Counted from the first letter of the stretch, positions 10,808 to 20,975 are shown. The stretch: 64,000 nucleotides of DNA from Meghimatium bilineatum (GCA_034231615.1 CM067302.1:12762820-12826819), one strand, 5' to 3'. A program made the numbers and translations. Notes: generated by a model not told the origin, from the letters alone.

Positions 10808-10882
10808 CAACATAAAGTAAATGATCAATAAATGATCAATAAATGATCAATAAATGATCAATAAATGATCAATAAATGAAAT
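10808..10882. repeat. Tandem array, 11-bp unit (AATGATCAATA), about 6 copies
   Basis: Perfect or near-perfect units lying directly 5' of the LINE-D copy that begins near 10885. Confidence 0.9.
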
Positions 10883-10884
10883 AC

Positions 10885-11480
10885 ATGCAGGAATTTAAAT
10901 ATCTCTGGAGCATTTTTACAGATGACGGAAGAATGAACATAGAGATCGAAACAAGAATTCAAAAAGTCAACTATATCAATTATGAACTTACACCAATTTT
11001 GAAACACACATTTATCCCAAAGAAAAGCAAACGAAAATAGCAAACTCAATCTTCATACCAACAATGTGTTATAAATGTCAGACATGGACACTAATAAAAG
11101 AACAAGAGAGAAAGCTTACTACGTGTGAAATGAGATGTATAAGAAAAGCAGCAAACAGAACAAGAAGAGATCAAGTGAGGAATGAAGAGATTACAAGAAC
11201 TGTTGGAACAACATCAGTGGTCAAATATATTGAAAAACGGAGATTGAAATGGTTCAGCCACTTTATAAGAATGATCCTATATTGGCCAGCGGCAAGAGCA
11301 TCCAACATGAAAATGGAAACAGCAAGATACAGAGGAAGATCAAGAAAAAGATAGATTGAAGGAGTTACCAACATTCTGAGCTACAAATCGTGCCATAGCT
11401 CAAATACCGATTCTCATTCAACCCTGCAACGCCTCACAGCAAAAGCAGAGAAAAGACAATATCTATCGACTGCCATCTTA
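10885..11480 (+). mobile_element. LINE-D: RT thumb to C-terminus, broken
   Basis: Begins EFKYLWSIFTDDGRMNIEIE (family EFKYLGSIFTDDGR). After a frameshift it gives CYKCQTWTLIKEQERKLTTC, EMRCIRKAANRTRRDQVRNE, IEKRRLKWFSHFIRM and RYRGRSRKR (11064-11354), then the 3' part LTAKAEKRQYLSTAI in another frame. Non-functional. Confidence 0.83.
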
Positions 11481-11512
11481 ACTGTAACAAAAAAAAAAAA
11501 AACCCGAAAAAA

Positions 11513-11700
11513 ATGTACATGTTTCTCAGAAAAATCCCAGTCCTCACCGTGGATCGAACTCTAGACCTCACTAGTGTGAGACCAACGCTCTAACATCTCA
11601 TATTCACACCTATTTTAATTGGCCGGGAGGTTAGAACGCTACTCACACGAGTGAGGTCTAGAGTTCGATCCCCGGTAAGGACTGGGTTTTTTTCTGTCGG
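11513..11700. repeat. Inverted repeat of two tSINE-5 heads
   Basis: The ~72-bp segment at 11513-11596 (minus strand) and that at 11623-11700 (plus) are near-perfect inverted copies: each reads GTGAGGTCTAGAGTTCGATC then AGGACTGGG. The pair could fold as a long hairpin when transcribed. Confidence 0.8.
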
Positions 11701-11832
11701 AGGGTAAATAAAAAACCTCACACTGTACATGACGTGGCGACAGCAAGAGCATGCGGCCTTTATCACAAAGCTATTCAATCCCCTCCCTGCAACGCCTGAA
11801 CTGGTAACATGCAGTATTGACAGGTTTTTTTT
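11623..11832 (+). mobile_element. tSINE-5, full-length-like copy
   Basis: tRNA-like head GGCCGGGAGGTTAGAACGCT with B box GAGTTCGATCC, then a body (CCTCACACTGTACATGACGT, AACATGCAGTATTGACAG) and a T-rich end. A body-only relative is at 42030-42165. Confidence 0.65.
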
Positions 11833-11984
11833 GTTTTTTTTAAACCTAATTTTAACGTGTAGCTTATATTTATATCGTACTCTTCTTTGGAAATTTCTAG
11901 GCACAATATTCCCGTAGGTTGCCATTACTTTCGGGAAGGAACAACCGTTAATCGAGCACCGTAAAGAGAACGCATTCGTTCTAG

Positions 11985-12742
11985 TCGGCCATTTTCGATA
12001 TAAAAGGATTGGAACAACAAATCAAGAAAACAAAGAAATATAGCGAAGCACAAAATTTGTATTTAAACACGCAGAAAACAAAAATCATGTAAACAGATAT
12101 AACAACACAACAACCAAAAATCAGAATAGACAATACCGAGATAGAATGTGTGGATAAATTTGAATGCTTAGGAGCAAACATCAACGGTGCAGGAGACTGC
12201 ATGGCATAAATAAGGAAGAGACTGGCAATGGCATATTGCAAAATAACACGTCTGAAAAACATATGGAAAAACAACAAAATAGAAACGAAAGTGCTAACGT
12301 TACGAACTTTTATTTTTCCGGTTGGAACATACGGCTGTGAAACATGTACCCTAAGTAAAACAGCGGCAAAGACGATCAACGCCTTCGAGCTGAAATGCTA
12401 CATGAAGATACTTAGAATATCATGGAAGGATAAAATCAGAAACTCAGATATTATAAACACACTGAATATTCCAGAGTGCTGGTTACTAAACACAATAACA
12501 AAAAGAAAACTACGCCTGTTTGGTCATATAAAGAGACATAACTGTTTAGAAAGACAAATAATGGAGGGAAGAGTACATGGGCTGAGGAGAAGGGGGCAGA
12601 CCAAGAAGACGATGGACTGACGACATTAAAGATAACATGAATACATCGCTAGAAAATGCAAGCCACATCGCCCAAGACAGAGAGAGGTTCAGAGAGTTCA
12701 TTGGGAAGACAACGTTCTGGAAGGAATACGTCACATGACACT
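11985..12742 (+). mobile_element. LINE-B: RT thumb to C-terminus
   Basis: A frame at 12228-12620 (130 aa) reads TYGCETCTLSKTAAKTINAF, ELKCYMKILRISWKDKIRNS, DIINTLNIPECWLLNTITKR, KLRLFGHIKRHNCLERQIME. After a frameshift it ends DDIKDNMNTSLENASHIAQD, RERFREFIGKTTFWKEYVT. Upstream (11990-12220) broken frames carry QNLYLNTQKTKIM and ECVDKFECLGANINGAG, the post-YADD and thumb blocks. The RT catalytic box is not included and there is no simple-sequence tail. Confidence 0.85.
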
Positions 12743-12844
12743 CTTCTTTACTTATCTCTATTTCTCCTATAGTAACATAGATGCATACACACTTATCTTT
12801 AGTGAAGTAATTCTCTACTCTAATTCCACATTTTGTGTTTGTCC

Positions 12845-13230
12845 TCATCTTGACAAAAACCTGGTGGTCGAAATGTTGAATCTATGTATTAGTCCTATTT
12901 GTTAAACTGAAATTTAACCATTTTGTGTGTGTGTATTCGAATTTTTTTTCGTTTTCTACTTAAACACCCACAAAAACAAAAACAACAAAAACAAATAAAC
13001 AAACAAACAAAAAAAACCCCTTAAATCATAACTCGTTGGTTGCTTATAGCAATTCTATAAGAAAACACTTCTGAAAAATATGTTATCCGGAAGTGGAAAC
13101 CATCTCCCGGCTCCAGCGTCGCCACTAATAACGTTATAAAAGCATTATATCTGGTTGTTGAAGATCCATAACTCTAACTTTATGAAACTCGCAAGGAGCG
13201 TGTAATATCCTTAGGTGAATGTAATTTAAT
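12845..13230. other. No gene; dispersed motif at the left edge
   Basis: CATCTTGACAAAAACCTGG then TGGTCGAAATGTTGAATC at 12846-12885 is the reverse form of the dispersed motif at 9905. The rest is A-rich simple sequence and unrecognised spacer. Confidence 0.4.
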
Positions 13231-13324
13231 ATTTATTACATGATTTTTATCTCCGCCCCCATCTTTTCATTTTTTATCCACTTATTATCATCCGTCAGAT
13301 TTCCAGATTTCTTCCTTATTATTT

Positions 13325-13990
13325 CGCCTTGTCACATAAAAAATCACATTATGTTTTTTCACCTTACATCAATAATTTATGTTTGCTGTCTTTATGTCAC
13401 ATCAATATTAATTTATTACTGTCTTTATGTCGCATAAAGAATCATGTTTTACTCACTTCATGTCACATCAAGAATCATGTTTTACTCACTTCATGTCACA
13501 TCAAGAATCATGTTTTACTCACTTCATGTCACATCAAGAATCATGTTTTACTCACTACATGTCACATCAAGAATCACGTATTACTAACTACATGTCACAT
13601 CAAGAATGATTTATTACGGTCTTTATGTCACTTCAAGAATCACCTATTACTTTCTATATGTCACACCAAGAATAATCTATAAATATGTTCATGTCACTTC
13701 AAGAATCACATATTTCTTTCTATATGTCACACCAAGAATAATCTATAAATATGATCATGTCACTTCAAGAATCACCTATTACTTTCTATATGTCACACCA
13801 AGAATAATCTATAAATATGTTCATGTCACTTCAAGAATTACTTATTACTTTCTATATGTCACACCAAGAATAATCTATAAATATGTTCATGTCACTTCAA
13901 GAATCACCTATTACTTTCTATATGTCACACCAAGAATAATCTATAAATATGATCATGTCACTTCAAGAATCACTTATTACTATTCTCCTG
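13325..13990. repeat. Tandem array, 33-bp unit turning into a 66-bp dimer
   Basis: The left half (about 13425-13600) repeats a 33-bp unit (CATGTCACATCAAGAATCAT plus GTTTTACTCACTT; 11 codons, MSHQESCFTHF). The right half repeats a 66-bp dimer in which two diverged 33-bp halves alternate (ACTTCAAGAATCACCTATTA / ACACCAAGAATAATCTATAA). Because 33 is divisible by 3 the frames stay open; they are not a gene. Confidence 0.93.
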
Positions 13991-14126
13991 TTCTATCCAA
14001 CACCAGGCACTCTTTCTGGTGTTTATAAAGACTTGTCGACAAGGTGAAAGAAATCTCTTGAGTAACAAATTATATTGCAATATCACGTAACGTTATAAAG
14101 GGCGAATATCTAAGAGTATCTAGTCT

Positions 14127-14407
14127 CGCCCGTGTGTTGCCGGGGCCCGAAAGGAGAGCAAAGAATAGCAACACTGTTTACCTTCGACGCATGTCGTAAA
14201 AGGCGACTAAAGAGGTTATGGGATGGAGTTGGCTGTCCCATTCCATATAGGGTCAGTGACACAAAGCCATGCTGAAGTCGGATGTGTCAGGTCGAAATGT
14301 GCAGATATCTCAGCAAAGCTGTAAACCATGACACAACGCATTCCGTTCTCCGGACTACATCCTGCTAATCTGCAGGAGCTTGAGAACGAACGTAGAAGAA
14401 GAAGAAA
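14127..14407 (+). mobile_element. GAA-long retroelement with 10-bp target duplication
   Basis: A 281-bp copy flanked by TATCTAGTCT at 14117-14126 and 14408-14417. It begins CGCCCGTGTGTTGCCGGGGC, contains GTCGTAAAAGGCGACTAA and ends GAACGTAGAAGAAGAAG. No frame encodes a recognisable protein and no tRNA head is visible. Confidence 0.87.
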
Positions 14408-14504
14408 TATCTAGTCTGCGCTGTTAGTGATGTAGAAGCCTTTATGATGTAAATCAAGTAAAATAATGCTAAATATCATAATGCAATGAATCAAACTAAA
14501 AATA

Positions 14505-14800
14505 ATGGTGGAGATAAACGAAACACAGGCCGGATTCAGATCAGGCAGAGGAACAAGAGACCACATTCTTAACATGAGGCTTATCACAGAAAAGTGTAGG
14601 GATTCTCAAATGACCTGCACATGTGCTTCATAGACTACTCAACATCATTCGCATATCATAGATATGAAGAAATGATACATAAAAAGAACACTCAAGAGAA
14701 CACGAATTCGTCGTTGGAAAATGCAAGCAGCATCGGCCAAGACAGAGAATGGTTCAGAGAGTTCATTGGGAAAACAACGTTCTAGGCAGAATATGTTACA
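14505..14800 (+). mobile_element. LINE-B internal-deletion derivative
   Basis: Opens with an RT palm block, NETQAGFRSGRGTRDHILNM, RLITEKCRDSQM, then jumps within about 60 bp to the family's extreme C-terminus, TNSSLENASSIGQDREWFRE, FIGKTTF. The domains between (YADD, thumb, zinc-like region) are missing, so this is a deletion product, not just a 5' truncation. Confidence 0.75.
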
Positions 14801-14949
14801 TGTCAATTCACCTGCGTCCAACACCAGAAACTATGACAATCAATACAAGGTAACTGCGTGAAACGGAACAACAATTACACTTACGTAAAACACAGGTTTA
14901 TATATCGCTTCAATCAGACACGACAGACTATAACTAAAACTAGTAGGTC

Positions 14950-15420
14950 TATTGTCTATCCCCAGGTGAATGATTGTTGATCGCATTCACACTTGCCGTT
15001 AAGCGTATGGGTGGTATTTTAAGCTGTCGTTTCAAGGCCAGATGTGTCACCGAGGTTGCATTTAGTCCATGTTTGTTCAAGGTTATCTTAATGTTTTCTA
15101 TCCACCGTTTTCTTGGCTCTACCTTTGGCTTTACGCCCTGATATTCTTGTATTATGTGCTCTTATTGTTATTTGGTTTGGCTTCATTCTCATAAGGTGAC
15201 CGAACCATTTTACTTGCTGTCTCTCAATATGTTCGATACATGATATTATACCAACTCTTTTCCTAATTTCTTCATTTCTTATTTTATCTAGTTTGGTAAC
15301 CATTGCAGCTTTCCTCAGACACTTCATTTCACATGTGACGATTTTTCATTGCTGCGAAGCTGTTAAAGACCATGATTGACATTTGTAGCACAGTGATGGT
15401 ATAACAATTGATAACTAGTA
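14950..15420 (-). mobile_element. LINE-D: RT C-terminal fragment
   Basis: Minus strand 15088-15327 reads MKCLRKAAMVTKLDKIRNEE, IRKRVGIISCIEHIERQQVK, WFGHLMRMKPNQITIRAHNT. The CETW-type block lies just upstream in another frame, and a C-terminal tail lies at 14950-15085. Truncated and frameshifted. Confidence 0.8.
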
Positions 15421-15538
15421 GGTTATGAAAAATAACTATCCAGAAACTATGAGAGATAATGCATTGGTTTCCAAAGACATTTGATTCATCTAATAGAGGA
15501 ACTTCACCAAGATCAAAAAGCTGCAGTGAAGTTAGAGG

Positions 15539-16034
15539 GTGATCTCTCATAGTTGTTTAATGTACAGAGTAAGGCAGCGATGCACACTCTCCCCATACCT
15601 GTTCAATATTTACGCAGAAAATATAATGAGGAATGTGAGAGAAGACATACACAACGCTGACTACCATGCTTTAAACATAGGTGGTTTCGAAATCCCCGAA
15701 TTACGCTACGCCTACGACACTGTGCTTCTTTCAAATGATATAAAGGGATTGGAACAACTAGTCAAGAACACAAAGAAATACAACGAATCACAAAACTTAT
15801 ATTTAAACACAGAAAAAAACAACAAAAATAATGTCAACAGATATAGCAACACAATATTCAAAGATCAGAATATACGCGTATAATACCGAGATAGAATGTG
15901 TGGATAAATTCGAATAGTTAGGAACAGTAAATATTAACGGAGCAAGAGAGAGCATGGCAAGATAAGAAAAAAGTTTGGCAATGATATCTTGTAAAACAAG
16001 GCTATTTTAAAACATATGGAAAAGCAACAAAATA
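15539..16034 (+). mobile_element. LINE-B left part: RT palm with mutated active site (YAYD)
   Basis: Frame 15539-15883 reads VRQRCTLSPYLFNIYAENIM, then PELRYAYDTVLLSNDIKGLE. The catalytic YADD is YAYD at 15707-15718, so one metal-binding Asp is lost and the enzyme would be dead even if the frame were open. It continues KNTKKYNESQNLYLNTEK and a broken thumb block. The element is cut at 16034 by a 342-bp insertion and resumes at 16377. Confidence 0.85.
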
Positions 16035-16044
16035 AATCTATGTA

Positions 16045-16116
16045 GCGTCGGTGGTGTAAAGGTTAGCATGGTTGCCTTCCAAGCAGTCGATCTGGGTTCG
16101 ATTCCCGGCTGACGCA
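16045..16116 (+). tRNA. tRNA-Gly (anticodon UCC) copy inside a retroposed insertion
   Basis: 72 nt with every expected helix. Acceptor GCGTCGG (16045-16051) pairs with CTGACGC (16109-16115) with one G-T, and A16116 is the discriminator. The anticodon loop is CTTCCAA with TCC at 16078-16080; the T arm is CTGGG TTCGATT CCCGG. Internal A and B boxes are intact and TTTTT follows. It looks transcribable, but its position inside a flanked insertion says it arrived by retroposition, so it may be a retro-tRNA rather than a resident gene. Confidence 0.88.
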
Positions 16117-16122
16117 CTTTTT

Positions 16123-16376
16123 CGGGGAACTCCCTAGCGTAGTGGTTAAGCTGTTCGCCTTGTGTTCAAGAGGTCACGGGTTCGAATACGGCTGGTGTCG
16201 TCTTGTTTATAAGGTGGATTTTTTTCGGAGATCCCTGTGGATTATCACTTGAAGCTACGGAGTTACGTGCTATGAGTGGTACACTCGGGAGGGACGGAGT
16301 TCCTTGAGAGGGACGGAGTACATATGGGAAACCGAGTACAGTGAAGTCAATCTTCTACGGCTTTACTTTACTATTT
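16123..16376 (+). mobile_element. tSINE-1, second half of the composite
   Basis: Head TCCCTAGCGTAGTGGTTAAG then GGTCACGGGTTCGAATACGG (B box GGTTCGAAT), and a body shared with 58822-59089: TTTTTTTCGGAGATCC, AGTTACGTGCTATGAGTGGT, GGAGTACATATGGGAAAC. It lacks the short 5' part seen in the 58.8-kb copy, being joined directly to the tRNA-Gly. Confidence 0.85.
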
Positions 16377-16835
16377 AACAAAATAGAAGCGAAAGTGTTA
16401 AAGCTAAGAACTTTAATTTTTCCCGGATGCAAAACATACAGCTCTGAAACATGGACCCTAAGTGAAACAGCTGCAAAGAAGATCAAGGTCTTTGAGATGA
16501 AATGCTACAGAAAGATACTTAGAATATCATGGAAGGATAAAATCAGAAACTCAGATATTATAAACACATTGAAGATTCCAGAGTGTTGGTTACTAAACAC
16601 AATTAAAAAAAATAAACTACGTCTGTTTGGTCATATAAAGAGACATAACTGTTTAGAAAGACACTTAATAGAGGGACGAGCACCTTGGTGTTAGAGATAG
16701 GGCAGACAAAGAAGACGATGGACTGACGACATTAAAGATAACATGAATACGTCTTTGGAAAATGCAAGCCGCACGGCCAAGACAAAAGGATTTAGATAGT
16801 TCATTGTGATGAAAACGTGTTGATGAGAAACGTCA
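16377..16835 (+). mobile_element. LINE-B right part (continuation of 15539-16034)
   Basis: Frame 16341-16694 reads SSETWTLSETAAKKIKVFEM, KCYRKILRISWKDKIRNSDI, INTLKIPECWLLNTIKKNKL, RLFGHIKRHNCLERHLIEG, then stops early where other copies continue. The C-terminal DDIKDNMNTSLENAS block follows in another frame. Confidence 0.87.
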
Positions 16836-16839
16836 AACG

Positions 16840-16975
16840 ACACCTAAGAGTAACACTAATTTATGTAGGAATAACATGAGAACATCACTAATTTGTGATA
16901 GAATATTACATGAAAATAATACAAAGTTATGAAAGAATGATACACCAGAATAACACACAATTATGAAGGAATGAT
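16840..16975. repeat. 34-bp array, left arm (degenerate)
   Basis: Imperfect units related to the array at 17414-17790 (ACACAATTATGAAGGAATGA). A LINE-A was inserted between the two arms. Confidence 0.75.
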
Positions 16976-17413
16976 TATAAAATGCTACATCTATTCCATA
17001 TTAATGTATGGCTCAGAAACATGGACACTAAATAAACAATTAGAAGACAAAATTGATGCCTTTGAAATGTGGGTATATAGAAGAATAGGGAGAACATCAT
17101 GGAAAGAGAAGAAAACAAATAAAGAGGTGCTAAAGACACTTAATATGAAGAAAGAACTACTAAGAGAAATAGAGATCAGGCAAATAAAATACTTTGGACA
17201 CATTAAAAGACATGACACCCTATTGAAGACCTTACTTGAGGGTAAAGTCAAAGGGAAGCGAGCAAGAGGTAGGCAGAGATACAAGTGGGAGAGTAACATT
17301 ACACGATGGACAGGTTACAGTCTAGCAGAGTGCACCACCAAGACAAGAGACAGGAGATGTTGGAGATACGTTGCAGCCAACCTTCGTTGCGGAGACGGCA
17401 CTTGATGATGATG
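16976..17413 (+). mobile_element. LINE-A 5'-truncated copy inserted in a minisatellite
   Basis: Frame 16971-17405 (144 aa) is an uninterrupted LINE-A C-terminus: KCYIYSILMYGSETWTLNKQ, FEMWVYRRIGRTSWKEKKTN, KYFGHIKRHDTLLKTLLEGK, RARGRQRYKWESNITRWTG, RDRRCWRYVAANLRCGDGT, then stop and (GAT)n. ATGAAGGAATGAT at 16963-16975 and 17414-17426 fits a target duplication, though it is also part of the array unit. The open frame suggests a recent insertion. It lacks the RT core. Confidence 0.9.
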
Positions 17414-17795
17414 ATGAAGGAATGATACACGAGAATAACACAAATTTATGAAGGAATGATACACGAGAATAATACAAATTTATGAAGGAATGATACACGA
17501 GAATAACACAAATTTATGAAGGAATGATACACGAGAATAACACAAATTTATGAAGGAATGATCCACGAGAATAACACAAATTTATGAAGGAATGATACAC
17601 GAGAATAACACAAATTTATGAAGGAATGATACACGAGAATAATACAAATTTATGAAGGAATGATACACGAGAATAACACAAATTTATGAAGGAATGATAC
17701 ACGAGAATAATACAAATTTATGAAGGAATGATACACAGCAATAATACAAAGTTATGCAGGAATGATACACGAGAATAACACGTATTTTAGAAGGA
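17414..17795. repeat. 34-bp tandem array, right arm, about 11 copies
   Basis: Unit GAAGGAATGATACACGAGAA plus TAACACAAATTTAT, highly uniform; two subtypes differ by TAACAC or TAATAC. Confidence 0.95.
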
Positions 17796-17799
17796 TATT

Positions 17800-18165
17800 A
17801 CACTACGTTGGTGCTTATGAGCTTCAAAGATTATGATGTAATATATGTTAGGTCAAGGAATGTGTCTGGGGCGGAACATTTAGTAGTTAAACAATAGCAT
17901 CATACCATAAAAGTGATATGTCTGGGAGTGTAGTCAAAGTTCGCGTGGGAGTGTTGTCAAAGTTCGATAATGAATTAGAAATCGGGTTTTGAGGATTGGG
18001 TACTGAAAATGATGGATGGTTAATTTCAGTTATTAGTAGTTGTATTGGGGAGTTCGAGGTGGAAGAAAGTGGAGGAAAGTGGAGGAGATTGAAGTGTCTG
18101 CTACGAAATTTACTTGTAATATTTAATATCTGAGTAATTCTTGTCTCTCTGTGATTCTTGTGTGA
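17800..18165. other. No gene recognised
   Basis: Spacer. The minus-strand frame 17887-18228 is Ser/Thr/Asn-rich and unlike any family I know. Confidence 0.35.
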
Positions 18166-18335
18166 ACTTGCGCGAGATCGCGTTTGTGATTTGTGTCTGT
18201 GACTCCTGTCTATTGACTTCTCTTTCATTCATTTCTCCATTATGATTTATGTCTATGACTTATTTCTGTTGACTTGTCTTTCATTCATTTATTCAATATG
18301 ATTTGTATCTCTGACGCTTGTCTGTTGACTGATGT
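18165..18335. repeat. Three imperfect ~57-bp repeats
   Basis: Units such as TGATTTGTGTCTGTGACTCC then TTGACTTCTCTTTCATTCAT recur three times with substitutions. Confidence 0.6.
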
Positions 18336-18567
18336 TCTTTAATTCCGTTGAATGGTTTGCTTTCCCTTGATTTTTAGAGTGCTGACAAATAGGATTAAGG
18401 AAACATAACGGAAGTGCCGACATATTTGGCTAATCTTACAGCTTGTGTCTATAGTTCTGTACACGTGTTTTAATTTTTTTTAAACAATTTCATACAAATA
18501 TTTGTACATTTGTAAAATAGTAAATGGAACAATAAATTAATATCGCACAATCTTTTTTTGCCTTACT

Positions 18568-19335
18568 ATACAGCACTATAACTATCCAGCAGATAGAAAC
18601 TAATAATTATCAAGTAGGTAGAAGCCAAAAACTATCAAACAGACAGGAACTAATAACTATCTAGCAGATAGAATGATACACGGTAGAAATTATCCAGCAG
18701 GTAGAAGGTAATAACTATCCAGCCGATAGAAACTAATAACTATCCAGTAGATATAAACTAATAACTATCCAGCAGATAGAAACTAATAACTATCCAGCAG
18801 ATAGAAGGTAATAACTATCCAGTAGATATAAACTAATAACTATCCAGCAGATATAAACTAATAACTATCCAGCAGATAGAAACTAATAACTATCCAGTAG
18901 ATATAAACTAATAACTATCCAGCAGATAGAAACTAATAAATATCCAGCAGATATAAACTAATAACTATCCAGCAGATAGAAACTAATAACTATCCAGCAG
19001 ATAGAAACTAATAACTATCCAGCAGATAGAAACTAATAACTATCCAGCAGATAGAAACTAATAACTATCCAGCAGATATAAACTAATAACTATCCAGCAG
19101 ATAGAAACTAATAACTATCCAGCAGATAGAAACTAATAACTATCCAGCAGATAGAAACTAATAACTATCCAGCAGATAGAAGGTAATAACTATCCGGCAG
19201 GTAGAAGGTAATAACTATCCAGGAGGTAGAAGGTAATAACTATCCTGCAGATAGAAACTAATAACTATCCGGCAGGTAGAAGGTAATAACTATCCAGGAG
19301 GTAGAAGGTAATAACTATCCAGGAGGTAGTAAAAC
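18568..19335. repeat. Tandem array, 25-bp unit, about 30 copies
   Basis: Unit CTATCCAGCAGATAGAAACT plus AATAA. Two variants, GATAGAAACT and GGTAGAAGGT, cluster; the second dominates the right end. The unit contains the near-palindrome CTATCCAGCAGATAG. Confidence 0.95.
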
Positions 19336-19384
19336 CTATAAAAGTCAAAGGATTTCATTCTTTTATAGAAACTAAAGAAGCGCG

Positions 19385-19596
19385 TTGTTGCATGGCTGGA
19401 ACCCTGACATCAGAACCGTGGCGTCCCGCGTTAAATCGACAATTAGACAAGGATGTTTGTCTTTCGGAGGCGCAAAACAAATTCTCCCTGTACACGTTGC
19501 GACGATAGCTATAACAAAGCGGTCAAAAAGATTTCACTGCCAAAAAGCCTCCCCGCACTCATTAACAGGAAAACACGCAGTAATGAAAGTATAGAA
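19385..19596 (+). mobile_element. tSINE-2, body with damaged head
   Basis: TTCTCCCTGTACACGTTGCG, AACAAAGCGGTC and AACAGGAAAACACGCAGTAA match the body of the tSINE-2 at 45837-46006. The tRNA-like head is not recognisable. Confidence 0.6.
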
Positions 19597-19800
19597 TCTG
19601 AACATGATGCAGAAATATAAAGTATATATTTATTAGGTTGAACGTGATACGCAAATATAAAGTATATATCTATTAGGTTGAACATGATACACAAATATAA
19701 AGTATATATCTATTAGGTTGAACATGATACGCAAATATAAAGTATATATCTATTAGGTTGAACGTGATACACAAATATAAAGTATATATTTATTGGGTTT
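19597..19800. repeat. Tandem array, 40-bp unit, 5 copies
   Basis: Unit TATTAGGTTGAACATGATAC plus GCAAATATAAAGTATATATC. It begins right after the tSINE-2 body. Confidence 0.93.
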
Positions 19801-19879
19801 AACCAAATATAACATGATATGTTACAAATTGCGTTATTACGTTCAACGGTAATCAGATAATTACATATGTTTGAGGGCA

Positions 19880-20163
19880 AACCCCCGTGTGTTGCCGGGG
19901 CCTGAAAGGGGAGCAAAGAATAGCAACACTGTTTACCTTCCACGCATGTCGTAAAAGGCGACTAAGGAGGTTATGGGATGGAGTTGGCTGTCCGATCCCA
20001 TATAGGGTAAGTGATCATAAGCCATGCTGAAGTCGGATGTGTCAGGCCGAAAGGCGCACATATCGCAGCAATGCTGTAAACCATGACACAACGTATTCCG
20101 TTCTCCGGACTACATCCTGCTAATTTACAGGAGTTTAAGAACGAACGCAGAAGAAGAAGAAGA
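19880..20163 (+). mobile_element. GAA-long, near-intact copy
   Basis: Begins CCCGTGTGTTGCCGGGGCCT and ends in (GAA)n. Flanks share TGAGGG (left near 19872, right near 20165), a short or decayed target duplication. Confidence 0.85.
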
Positions 20164-20164
20164 A

Positions 20165-20735
20165 TGAGGGAAAAGATAGTGAAACCTGATACAGATTCCC
20201 AGCGAGATTTAGTCCAGACAACAGAAATATCTTGTGTCGCCGTATTATTTGCACCGTTGGCTCGACACATTAGTCTTCGGCAAGATTCCCTTATTTAAAA
20301 AAAATTAATATAGACAAGTCCAGACGAATATAATATAAAGAATATATAGTATAACGGATATTATATGTAATATATTTCCGGGAATCGAGGAGAGAGCAAG
20401 AGAGACAGGGAGAGAGAGAGAGAGAGTTCGATAGAAGTTGTTTATTGATTTGTGCTGTCTTCGGCGTTTGTACTCACTCACAGGATTTATATGGGATTAT
20501 TTGTCTTAGGATTTTTATTAAGTCAATCCAGCTGTATCGAAATAATGGCGGAGGATCAGTACAATATTAAAGATGTAGAAGTAGCTGAGAGGTGGGGTGG
20601 TGGTGGGGGTGAAGTAAAACAACGAATCTCACACTAGGGGTGGAGACGCGGGATGTGATCTCGAAGGGGGCGAAGTGCGATTTGAGAATTGAGTGTACTA
20701 AAGACAAGATTATATTGTTATAAAATATAGAAGTG
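20165..20735. other. No gene; (GA)n tract inside
   Basis: GAGAGAGAG-rich microsatellite at about 20388-20427. Frame 20452-20637 begins with a hydrophobic stretch but has no further support. Confidence 0.35.
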
Positions 20736-20736
20736 T

Positions 20737-20975
20737 TTCGCCCGTCTGATGTCGGGTTCCGATAGAGAAGGAAAGAATAGCAACACCGCTAATTGTCTAT
20801 GCATGTCATAAGAGGTGATTAAGGAGGTTATGGGGGTGGAGTTGGTGCTGTCATATCCCGTATTGGGTCTAAGTGACCAGAAGCTATACTGAAGTCGGAT
20901 GTGTTAGGCTGAAAGGAGCAGATATCACAACAAAGCTGCAAACCATCGCACAACGCAATACGTTCTCCGGACTCA
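20737..20975 (+). mobile_element. GAA-long, diverged copy lacking its tail
   Basis: CGCCCGTCTGATGTCGGGTT to ACGTTCTCCGGACTCATC follows the GAA-long order, with many substitutions. The terminal ~60 bp and the (GAA)n tail are gone. Confidence 0.7.

Larger units (their letters stand above)
16035..16376 (+). mobile_element. Composite insertion: tRNA-Gly plus tSINE-1
   Basis: Flanked by AACAAAATA at 16026-16034 and 16377-16385. In the uninterrupted LINE-B at 12.26 kb this site occurs once, so the whole 342 bp arrived as one insertion. Its first part is a complete tRNA-Gly sequence; its second is a tSINE-1 with its own tRNA-like head. A five-T run at 16118-16122 separates them, a potential RNA polymerase III terminator that must have been read through if one RNA templated the insertion. 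Confidence 0.85.

Noticed and set aside
18568-19335. CRISPR array (regular ~25-bp repeats)
   Set aside because: Units abut without unique spacers, the genome is eukaryotic, and no cas genes occur. The same holds for the other arrays.
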